DNA of 64,000 bases from Planktothrix rubescens CCAP 1459/22 (GTDB taxonomy: Bacteria; Cyanobacteriota; Cyanobacteriia; Cyanobacteriales; Microcoleaceae): NCBI GenBank assembly GCA_904830895.1, contig LR882958.1, positions 3,488,001 through 3,552,000 on the forward strand, read 5' to 3'. Under the pieces are notes generated by a model. It had not been told where the DNA came from. It searched no databases and saw only the letters and a list, made by a program, of their open reading frames with translations. This document shows positions 26,137 to 34,165 of this stretch, piece after piece. Every line of letters starts with the position of its first letter. The first letter of the stretch is position 1. A program made the position numbers and the translations under genes.

Positions 26137-27108
26137 TCAATCAATATTAATGGTTTGTAACCCTTCATTAACAGTAATTGCAATTTTGCCAACGGTGCGC
26201 CCCATCTCACTATAGGTATGGGCTTCGGCTAGATCATTTAAGGGATAAGTCCGATCAATTACCGTTTGAATTTTGCCCGCTTCAATCAAATCTCGCAGCG
26301 CATCTAAATCTCGACGAGTCGGTTGAGCTAGGACTAATTTTGATTTTTTACCCGCAAAAAATAAAGTTTGTAAGGTGGCTCCCATATTATCAATTGTGGG
26401 CAAAGTTGAGATATAAATGCCATCGGATTTTAGAATTTTTTCGCAATTAAAAAAGGATTGTTTACCGACCGCATCAAAAATAATATCGTATTGAATTTCT
26501 TGCCGGGTAAAATCCTCTTGGGTGTAATCAATCACCGTATGAGCCCCCAAACGTTTAACAAGATCAACATTAGAAGTCCCGCAAACCCCCGTGACATCAG
26601 CATTCATGGCCACAGCAATTTGCACCGCAAAGGTTCCCACACCGCCAGACGCCCCATTAATCAAAACCCTTTGTCCGGGTCGCAGTTGACCTAAATCTAA
26701 TAACCCCTGCAAGGCCGTCAATCCAGCTATGGGAACCGTTGCAGCCTCCGCATAAGTCATATTTTGAGGTTTATAGGTCAAATTCCCGGCAGGCACAGCC
26801 ACATACTCGGCATAGGCTCCTCCAAATAACGGGTTAACGAAGCCATAAACCTGATCTCCCGCCCGCCAGCGCGTCGCCTGTGAGCCGACTTCCACCACTT
26901 CCCCTGATAAATCTGAGCCTAAAACTTTGGGGAAATTGTAGCCAGATACGGGTTGTAATAATCCCTGCCTAATTTTCCAGTCCACAGGATTAACACTACT
27001 AGCATGAATTTTGACTAAAACTTGATCCGGTTTAATCGTTGGGGTCGGAATATCTTGATAACGAAGAACATCAGGCGACCCATATTGATGAATAACAATT
27101 GCTTTCAT
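26137..27108 (-). CDS. NADP-dependent quinone oxidoreductase-like alcohol dehydrogenase
   Basis: 323 residues of the medium-chain dehydrogenase family, zeta-crystallin/quinone oxidoreductase branch. The catalytic GroES-like domain runs from MKAIVIHQYGSPDVLRYQDI through KVLGSDLSGEVVEVG. The Rossmann glycine motif is INGASGGVGTFAVQIA. The structural zinc cysteines are missing, as expected in this branch. Substrate unknown. It is convergent with mtnB and divergent from remA. Confidence 0.85.
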   Translation of the reverse strand: MKAIVIHQYGSPDVLRYQDIPTPTIKPDQVLVKIHASSVNPVDWKIRQGLLQPVSGYNFPKVLGSDLSGEVVEVGSQATRWRAGDQVYGFVNPLFGGAYAEYVAVPAGNLTYKPQNMTYAEAATVPIAGLTALQGLLDLGQLRPGQRVLINGASGGVGTFAVQIAVAMNADVTGVCGTSNVDLVKRLGAHTVIDYTQEDFTRQEIQYDIIFDAVGKQSFFNCEKILKSDGIYISTLPTIDNMGATLQTLFFAGKKSKLVLAQPTRRDLDALRDLIEAGKIQTVIDRTYPLNDLAEAHTYSEMGRTVGKIAITVNEGLQTINID

Positions 27109-27291
27109 AACTTATTAATTATCCAAGGAACATCTGTCAGCTTAACACAAATTCCTAGAACCGGGGATGAATAGAGCTAGTCTAAATCCGTTCTAAAAAA
27201 TAAGATTGTTGGAAGTAGGGAATAGGCAATGGGGAATGGGTAACAGGGGAAATTTTAATTCCGAATCATCATCGAGTCAATTTTGTTGAAT

Positions 27292-27341
27292 CTGTTTTGA
27301 TTTTTGTGATTCCTATTCTTGATCAAAACAGGCTATTTTTT
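27292..27341 (+). terminator. Orphan intrinsic terminator upstream of remA
   Basis: CTGTTTTGAT (27292-27301) and ATCAAAACAG (27322-27331) form a perfect 10-bp stem, followed by GCTATTTTTTAG with a T-run. It lies in a divergent intergenic region, and no plus-strand gene ends before it. It therefore either attenuates a long leader of remA or ends a small RNA from 27.1-27.3 kb. The rest of this 375-base gap shows nothing recognisable. Confidence 0.55.
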
Positions 27342-27483
27342 AGCTTTGGTTTAACACTATAAGGCAAACTCAAGAAGATAAAAAATAAAATTTTTACTGA
27401 ATTAATCGTTGTAAATCTGATAAATTTTAACTATGATGGAATTGTAGAAAAAAACTTTGATAGATCCTATCAATTCAATTTTT

Positions 27484-27750
27484 ATGGATATTCAGTTAAT
27501 CAATATTGGTTTTGGTAATATTGTCTCTGCTAATCGGGTGATTGCCATTGTTAGTCCCGAATCGGCTCCGATTAAGCGGATTATTAATGATGCCAGGGAG
27601 CGGGGACAGTTAGTTGATGCCACCTACGGGCGTAGAACTAGGGCGGTGATTATTACGGATTCTAGCCATGTTATTCTCTCTGCAATTCAGCCGGAAACCG
27701 TTGCCCACCGCTTTGTGACCACCAAAGACGGCAATTCCCGCGATGATTAA
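27484..27750 (+). CDS. remA: RemA-family DNA-binding regulator (DUF370)
   Basis: 88 residues from the ATG at 27484; an upstream TTG at 27457 is not supported by conservation. Begins [32 protein letters not shown], with [25 protein letters not shown]. This is the DUF370/RemA family, which controls biofilm matrix genes in Bacillus and is widespread in cyanobacteria. In many bacteria it is directly upstream of gmk; here gmk is the next native gene but the pair is split by an IS605-type element. Confidence 0.88.
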   Translation: MDIQLINIGFGNIVSANRVIAIVSPESAPIKRIINDARERGQLVDATYGRRTRAVIITDSSHVILSAIQPETVAHRFVTTKDGNSRDD

Positions 27751-27791
27751 CGGATTTGTTATGTATTCCCCTTGGTTTCCATTGGCATAGC

Positions 27792-29105
27792 TTGACATCC
27801 TCACCGCCGTAAAACGGACGGTGATTCCTAAACTTCACAATTTAGGTTTCTGCTTCTTAGCAGTTGCCTTCACAGATTTACTCTGTTCGGGTCTTACACT
27901 CGCTCCACAGTCTGACACGGCAAGCCCGGCCGCCAAAATATTTTTACTGGCGTTAAGATCTCGGTCATGGTGAGTCCCACAGTTGGGACAGTCCCATTCT
28001 CGAATATTTAACGGCATTTTTTCCACAATATGCCCACAACTACTACACCGTTTAGAACTAGGAAACCATCTGTCTATTTCGATATAGTTTCTCCCATACC
28101 AACGGCATTTATAGGCTAATTGTCGGGTGATTTCTCCCCAACTAACATCGGCTATTGCCTGGGCTAATTTGGGATTTTTGACCAGATTTTTTACCGCTAA
28201 GTTCTCAACTACAATCGTTTGGTTTTCACGAACTAATTGAGTCGTTAGCTTGTGCAAATGGTCTTTTCTACTATCGGTGATTTGAGCGTGAATCTTGGCT
28301 ACTTTGATTCTGGCTTTTTCCCGATTCTTTGACCCTTTCTGTTTTCGAGACAGACTTTTTTGTGCCTGACGTAATCTCTGATAATGTTTTTTAAAATGTT
28401 TAGGATTGGCTATTTTTTGCCCGTCACTGGTAATTACAAGGCTACTAATTCCTAAGTCAATTCCTATGGCTTTATCTGTTACAGGTAAAGGCTTAATGGT
28501 TGGGTCGTCAAATCTTATTGAAATATGCCAACGTCCCGAAGGATGTAATCTGACGGTTACGGTACTCGGTTCACAATCTTTTGGGATTTGTCTTGACCAT
28601 CTAATCGCTAAGGGTTCTAAGCATTTCGCTAAGTAGATTTGTCCGTTTTTTAACTTAAAAGCCGACTTAGTAAATTCCGCACTACCTCCTTGATGTTTTT
28701 TCTTAAAATTAGGATACTTGGCACGACCCGCAAAAAAGTTAGTAAAGGCTGTTTGTAAGTGTCTTAATCCTTGTTGTAAGGGGACACAACTTACCTGATT
28801 TAAAAAGTCTAAATCTTCCTGTTTTTTCCAATTAGTTAACATTGAAGACGTTTGACTATATCCTACTCTTTCTTGTCTTTCGTACCATGCTTGAGTTCGT
28901 TCATGGAGTGCCTGATTCTAAACTAATCTTACACAGCCTAACGTGCGTCGCAATAGCGACTCTTGTTCCGGTGTAGGGTAAAATCGGTAACTGTATGCTT
29001 TTTCCATATCTCACGTTCTAGCACATAGTTGATGAAAATGGTCAGATTGTGTTTAAATTAAATTTAAAAGCCGTCCTCCGCTATCGCTAAAGGACGGGGT
29101 TTCAA
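27792..29105 (-). mobile_element. IS200/IS605-group (IS1341-like) element, tnpB only
   Basis: The right-end hairpin on the minus strand is CACCGTCCG/CGGCGGTG (on plus, CTCACCGCCGTAAAACGGAC at about 27800). It is followed by GGATGTCAAG, a typical IS605 right end. The left end, near 29056-29105, is a CCGTCCT...AGGACGG hairpin. Between them is one tnpB-like gene and no tnpA. The 3' part of the element should encode the omega/reRNA, which in TnpB systems spans the gene end and right end and reads its guide from the adjacent DNA (just left of 27792). The borders are estimates. Confidence 0.75.
27835..29007 (-). pseudogene. tnpB: TnpB RNA-guided nuclease gene with in-frame amber codon
   Basis: The full frame starts at an ATG at 29007 (MEKAYSYRFYPTPEQESLLR) and runs 390 codons, but codon 30 (28918-28920) is TAG where the family usually has Tyr (VYN). 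Downstream the frame is fully open. It has the RuvC-like site with IGIDLGISSLVITSDG and IVVENLAVKNL, the zinc finger CSSCGH/CPNCG, and a final DRDLNASKN Asp. Translation could restart at the ATG at 28842, giving a 335-residue product lacking the N-terminal 55 residues. TnpB proteins are omega-RNA-guided endonucleases that help retain IS605 elements. A sequencing error is an alternative explanation. Confidence 0.85.
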
Positions 29106-29231
29106 ACCCAATTTTCCGATGAGAAGATAGAAAGACTCCGATTCAATTCCTTGAATCCATCAGCAGGTTCAAGGGAAAATCAGGGATTCCCTATTACTTT
29201 GTTTGCAACCGTCTAACGTGATTAAAATATC

Positions 29232-29789
29232 ATGAAAAAAGGCCGATTAATTGTGATGACAGGCCCTAGTGGGGTCGGAAAAGGAACATTGGTTCGTTCC
29301 CTAATCAAAGATCATCCTGAACTTCATTTATCCGTTTCCGTGACCACTCGTTCTCCCCGGGAGGGTGAAATCAATGGACAAGATTACTATTTTGTCGATC
29401 GCCTTTGTTTTCAAAACATGATAGAACGGGGAGAATTATTAGAATGGGCTGAATTTACGGGAAATTGTTATGGAACTCCCTTAATTGCTGTTAAAGAAAA
29501 AATCGAGGCAGGAATATCGGTTTTGTTAGAGATTGAATTGGAGGGTGCTCGACAAATTCGTTCTACTTTTCCATCGGCTTTACGCATTTTTATTATGCCT
29601 CCTTCTATTGATGAATTAGAACGGCGTTTACGCGGTAGAGGTCAGGATTCTGAAGATGCCATTCGACGGCGTTTAATGAGGGCTAGAGCGGAAATGGACG
29701 CGGCTAGTGAGTTTGATTTTGAAGTGATTAATGATGATTTAGATTTCGCCTTACGGCGTTTAGAATCCGTATTATATTCTCCTGTTTAA
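29232..29789 (+). CDS. gmk: Guanylate kinase
   Basis: 185 residues, the usual size. It phosphorylates GMP to GDP. It begins with the P-loop [16 protein letters not shown], followed by [22 protein letters not shown] (GMP-binding signature) and [13 protein letters not shown]. The lid and C-terminus are complete. The start is ATG 29232. It follows remA in the native order, separated by the tnpB element. The TPR-GNAT gene begins 10 bases after its stop. Confidence 0.95.
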   Translation: MKKGRLIVMTGPSGVGKGTLVRSLIKDHPELHLSVSVTTRSPREGEINGQDYYFVDRLCFQNMIERGELLEWAEFTGNCYGTPLIAVKEKIEAGISVLLEIELEGARQIRSTFPSALRIFIMPPSIDELERRLRGRGQDSEDAIRRRLMRARAEMDAASEFDFEVINDDLDFALRRLESVLYSPV

Positions 29790-29799
29790 GCCGAAAAAT

Positions 29800-31137
29800 A
29801 TGCCCCAGGAAGACCCGTTAAAACCCGATTCTTTAAATGTGATGGCAAGGGATATCAAATCGGCTGAATCCTATGCAAATTTAGGGCGTTTGTATGATCA
29901 GCAGGAACAATGGCAAGATGCGATCGCTAATTATCGTCAAGCGATCCAATTAAATCCCCATTGTTCTTGGTTTTATCACCATTTAGCGGATGTTTTTTTG
30001 AAACAAGAACAATGGCAAGATGCCATTATTAATTATCGTCATGCGATTCAACTCAATCCTAATTTTTCCTGGTCTTATCATAATCTAGGGAATGGGTTAT
30101 TACAATTAAAATATTGGGAAGAAGCGGTTCATGTTTATCGGAAAGCGATTCAATTAAACCCCAATTTTCATTGGTCTTATTGTAATTTAGCCGATGGTTT
30201 AGTGCAGCAAAAAAAATGGAATTTAGCCATCATTAATTATTGGAAAAGTTTAGTCATTCTTCACCAAACTAATCAAGAACAGGATTTTGTCGTGATTGCG
30301 ACTAAATTAGGGGAAACCCTAGAATATCATTTACCTGAAAAGTTTGATTTAGCGATCGCTCATTATCAAAAAGTGAGTCAAAATCATCAACAGTATCCTG
30401 AATATCAAAGTATTATTCAATTTTTAAGCCAAAATCAAAGTGCTTGGCTTAAAATTGCTGATTTTTTCCGACAAAAACACCTAATCAATGCAGCTTTAAT
30501 TCTATATAAAATTGCGATGGAATTTTACCCAAATGAGATTTCTATTACCGAAAAATTTGATACTCTTTCCCAGAAAAAAACCGACTTAGAAACATCAATT
30601 AATTTACAACATCAAAATATTGATAAAAACTCCCAGAAATGGTCTAAATATAATGATGGTATTACTACTGATATCAACGCCAATAATTTTAATATTCCTT
30701 TAGCAGCTAATCAAAAACTCGAACAATTTATCTTTAGTACCGATATTAATTTTGACTTGAGCCAATTAGATCAACTTTTTGAAGCAGTTAGTTGGATGAC
30801 TCGGGATCATGAACACATGAAAATCGCCCTAAAACACAGTTTTTTAGTTGTCACCCTTTGGTTTGTCACCCCCACCCAAAAACAATTAATTGGGTTTACC
30901 CGGGCTGTTTCAGATCACGTTTATAATGCCACCCTTTGGGATGTGGTAATTCATCCCAATTTTCAAAATCAAGGATTAGGAAAATATCTAATTCAGTATA
31001 CATTAGAACAACTCCGATTGCAACATATTGAAAATATTACTTTATTTGCAGGTTCCAAAGCCGTTAATTTCTATCATAATTTAGGGTTTATTGCCGATCC
31101 TAACGGGATTAAAGGAATGTTTTGGGTTTCACCTTAA
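29800..31137 (+). CDS. TPR-repeat protein fused to a GNAT acetyltransferase domain
   Basis: 445 residues. The first ~170 contain at least three TPR units spaced 34 residues (AIANYRQAIQLNPHCSWFYHHLADVF, then near copies), plus weaker ones to ~260. The last ~145 residues form a GNAT fold, with LIGFTRAVSDHVYNATLWDVVIHPNFQNQGLGK as the acetyl-CoA-binding motif A (QNQGLG) and FYHNLGFIAD near the end. I infer a TPR scaffold delivering an N-acetyltransferase to a protein or small-molecule target. It starts 10 bases after gmk, so co-transcription is likely. Confidence 0.8.
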   Translation: MPQEDPLKPDSLNVMARDIKSAESYANLGRLYDQQEQWQDAIANYRQAIQLNPHCSWFYHHLADVFLKQEQWQDAIINYRHAIQLNPNFSWSYHNLGNGLLQLKYWEEAVHVYRKAIQLNPNFHWSYCNLADGLVQQKKWNLAIINYWKSLVILHQTNQEQDFVVIATKLGETLEYHLPEKFDLAIAHYQKVSQNHQQYPEYQSIIQFLSQNQSAWLKIADFFRQKHLINAALILYKIAMEFYPNEISITEKFDTLSQKKTDLETSINLQHQNIDKNSQKWSKYNDGITTDINANNFNIPLAANQKLEQFIFSTDINFDLSQLDQLFEAVSWMTRDHEHMKIALKHSFLVVTLWFVTPTQKQLIGFTRAVSDHVYNATLWDVVIHPNFQNQGLGKYLIQYTLEQLRLQHIENITLFAGSKAVNFYHNLGFIADPNGIKGMFWVSP

Positions 31138-31178
31138 TTAAGTTAAACTGTATATCTTAGCTTTGTGTTTCTAGTGGA

Positions 31179-33926
31179 TTAAAATTCAATTTCTGCCCTC
31201 ACCATCGGTTCACCAATAATCTGATTTAAGGTAAATCCTAATTGCTGACAAATATTCTGCATAATCCGATTATCGCTAAGAATTTCGGCAAAAATTAGAG
31301 GCATTTTCTCTTGACGGGCAATATTCAGTAATTGGCGCAATAACTCCGTACCAATTCCTTGACGTTGGTAACTATCACTCACCAGTAAGGAAAATTCCAC
31401 CTCATCGTTACCATAGCCTTTACTCAGTCGTCCCACCCCAATAATTTTAGTTTCCCCTGTTTCCGGGTGTTGATATTCGGCAACTAAGGCCATTTCCCGA
31501 TCATAATCAATAAAACACAGTCGTGATAAGCGTTCATGGGTGACACGGGAACTGAGTTTCACCAAATGAGCATAACGCAAATAGACGCTTTCCTCCGATA
31601 AACTTTCATCGAACTTGACCATCAAGGGTTCATCTTCCGGGCGGATGGGCCGAATCGTAATCTCCATACCTTTTTGGGATGTCCAATGGCTGATATATTG
31701 CCGAGGATAGGGGCGAATAGCGGGTTTAGGTAAATCTTCGGGTTTGGTGTCGGGGGAATGTAATACCACCCGGGCATCTAAGGCAATTAACTCATTTTCC
31801 GAAGCCAATAAAGGGTTAATATCAATCTCTTTAATCCAAGGCTGCTCAACGACTAAATTAGAAAACCGGACTAATAACTGTTTTAAGGCTTCCATATCCA
31901 CCGAATGCCGTCCCCGCACCCCTAACAGGGCTTTATAAATTTTGGTTTGTTCCATCATCCGCCGGGCAAGGGTAGTATTTAAAGGAGGTAAAGCCAAGGC
32001 GCGATCTTTGAAAACTTCTACTAATTGTCCTCCCATGCCAAACAATAACACCGGGCCAAATTGGACATCAAGGCTACTACCAATAATCAATTCATAGCCT
32101 TCTAATTTGACCATCTTTTGTACCGTCACTCCTTGGAAATGTTCGGCCCCCACCTGTTGAGTTACGGAGGTTTCAATGGCGGTATAGGCTTGACGGACGG
32201 CTTCTGGGGTATTGAGGTTGAGTTTTACTCCGCCGACATCGGTTTTATGAGTAATCGTTTTTGACAATAGTTTCAATACCACCGGATACCCTAACTGTTC
32301 GGCTGCGTTAACGGCTGCATCAATATTTGAGGCGATATAGGTTTGTACGGTGGGAATCCCATAGGCTGAAAGTAGGCGCTTAGATTCAAACTCCGTTAAT
32401 AGGGTGCGTCCTTCAGCTAAAACCGAGTTAATCAGATGTTGCACACAATCACAAACCAGACTTTCATCCTCACTAGACTTTGGTAAACTAGGGATTTCAT
32501 ACAAACCTTTTAAATTATAGGTGTAGCGCCACATATAGTTAAACATCCGTACCGCCGAATCGGGATAGGAAAAAGTGGCAATATTAGCTTGATTCAGAAT
32601 TTCGATCCCGGATGCTACATCCGCGCCCCCCATCCAACTCGCTAAAATCGGTTTATTAGGCATTTTTAGACAGCGCTCTTTTAACTGTGCCGCCGTTTTA
32701 CTGGGGTCAGTCATGGCTTGGGGGGTTAGAATCACTAAAATACCATCACTATTCGGATCTTCAACCACAATATCAAAGGCTTTCGCATAGCGTTCCGGGT
32801 CAGCATCCCCTAAAATATCAATCGGGTTATCATGACTCCATTGGGGCGGTAACACTTGATTCAGGGCTTCCAGGGTTTCGCCGGAGAGTTGGGCTAGGGT
32901 TCCTCCTTCCCCAATTAGGGTATCTGTGGTTAATACCCCTGGCCCTCCGGCATTGGTTAAAATTGTAAGTCGCGGCCCTTTGGGTCGGGGTTGTTTACTG
33001 AGAAGTTCCGCAATGGAGAACAAATGGGCAATATGATACACTCGCAGGATGCCACAACGTCGAAAAGCTGCATCTAAGACATCATCACTTCCGGCCATGG
33101 CTCCGGTATGGGAGGCTGCGGCTTTGGCTGCGGCTTCGGTGCGTCCGGCTTTAATCACAATAATTGGTTTAGTCAGGGCTACTTCTCTAGCTGCGGATAA
33201 AAAAGATCGGGCATCCCCGATAGATTCCATATAAATAACTATACTTTCAGTATGGGGGTCATTGCCTAAATAATAAATTAAATCTCCCCAACCAATATCT
33301 AACATCGAACCGATGGAAACGAAGGCACTAAAACCGACATTTTCTCGGAAACTCCAATCTAAAATAGAAGTACATAAAGCCCCACTTTGACTAATAAAGC
33401 CAACGCTTCCCGGTTTTGCCATGGCATTAGCAAAGGTGGCATTAAGTCCGGTTAAGGGATTCATTAATCCTAAACAGTTAGGGCCGATAATTCTAATTTT
33501 ATTTAATCGTGCAATCTGTAAAATTTTCTGTTCTAATTCTATTCCTTTGGGGCCAATTTCTTTGAATCCAGCCGATAGAATAATCACCCCTTTAACTCCA
33601 GCCATGGCGCATTCTTCCATGACAGAGGGAACACTTGCGGCTGGGGTGGCAATGATAGCTAAATCAACGGGTTCTGGAGTATCTTTAATACTAGGATAGG
33701 CCTTAATTCCTAAAATACTATTGCGATGGGGATTAACGGGAAAAACCATCCCACCAAAGGGACTACTAATTAAATTCCATAGTAGAGTTCTACCAACACT
33801 ATTGGGCTTTTCTGTAGCCCCAATCACAGCAACGGTTTTAGGGTTAAAAATCGCATTCAGAGATTGATGTTCGTAGCGTAAGACATCATGGGCGGGGTCG
33901 GAAATTCGGGTTGTTGTGGCTACCAT
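31179..33926 (-). CDS. ADP-forming acetyl-CoA synthetase fused to GNAT acetyltransferase
   Basis: 915 residues, a single-chain version of the ADP-forming acyl-CoA synthetase with alpha (CoA-binding, succinyl-CoA-ligase-like) and beta (ATP-grasp) parts. A C-terminal GNAT domain of about 160 residues follows. Visible: [48 protein letters not shown]; the phosphohistidine region [17 protein letters not shown]-grasp at about 525-680; and [20 protein letters not shown] in the GNAT end. This architecture is shared with YfiQ/PatZ-type protein acetyltransferases. PatZ itself has lost the ligase activity, but here the SHTGAMAG histidine is retained, so ligase activity cannot be excluded. The 5' end is divergent from adhE. 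Confidence 0.85.
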   Translation of the reverse strand: MVATTTRISDPAHDVLRYEHQSLNAIFNPKTVAVIGATEKPNSVGRTLLWNLISSPFGGMVFPVNPHRNSILGIKAYPSIKDTPEPVDLAIIATPAASVPSVMEECAMAGVKGVIILSAGFKEIGPKGIELEQKILQIARLNKIRIIGPNCLGLMNPLTGLNATFANAMAKPGSVGFISQSGALCTSILDWSFRENVGFSAFVSIGSMLDIGWGDLIYYLGNDPHTESIVIYMESIGDARSFLSAAREVALTKPIIVIKAGRTEAAAKAAASHTGAMAGSDDVLDAAFRRCGILRVYHIAHLFSIAELLSKQPRPKGPRLTILTNAGGPGVLTTDTLIGEGGTLAQLSGETLEALNQVLPPQWSHDNPIDILGDADPERYAKAFDIVVEDPNSDGILVILTPQAMTDPSKTAAQLKERCLKMPNKPILASWMGGADVASGIEILNQANIATFSYPDSAVRMFNYMWRYTYNLKGLYEIPSLPKSSEDESLVCDCVQHLINSVLAEGRTLLTEFESKRLLSAYGIPTVQTYIASNIDAAVNAAEQLGYPVVLKLLSKTITHKTDVGGVKLNLNTPEAVRQAYTAIETSVTQQVGAEHFQGVTVQKMVKLEGYELIIGSSLDVQFGPVLLFGMGGQLVEVFKDRALALPPLNTTLARRMMEQTKIYKALLGVRGRHSVDMEALKQLLVRFSNLVVEQPWIKEIDINPLLASENELIALDARVVLHSPDTKPEDLPKPAIRPYPRQYISHWTSQKGMEITIRPIRPEDEPLMVKFDESLSEESVYLRYAHLVKLSSRVTHERLSRLCFIDYDREMALVAEYQHPETGETKIIGVGRLSKGYGNDEVEFSLLVSDSYQRQGIGTELLRQLLNIARQEKMPLIFAEILSDNRIMQNICQQLGFTLNQIIGEPMVRAEIEF

Positions 33927-33928
33927 AG

Positions 33929-33965
33929 AAATCAGTTATCAGTTATCAGTTATTAGTTATCAGTG
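33929..33965. repeat. Short tandem heptamer/octamer repeats (AGTTATC)
   Basis: AGTTATC/AGTTATT occurs five times in a row immediately before the start of the acetyl-CoA synthetase gene (minus strand). Such short tandemly repeated repetitive sequences are common in filamentous cyanobacteria. It lies in the divergent promoter region shared with adhE. Confidence 0.65.
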
Positions 33966-34165
33966 TAAGAGTTGATTAGTTTATGGATCAATTATACAAA
34001 GTTTCTGTCTCTCAAAATAGGGCTTTAATCTTAAATTAATATTAAATTTATATTAAAATCTAGTAATTTTGTCCCCGCCAGATTCCAAAATCGACAAAAA
34101 CTATTATGATATAAACGAACACCACAACAACCTGAATCCAAACAGAAACAGGAGCATATATCATC

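Noticed and set aside
33929-33965. Tandem repeats considered as a CRISPR array
   Set aside because: Units are 7-8 bases without spacers; no cas genes in the window.
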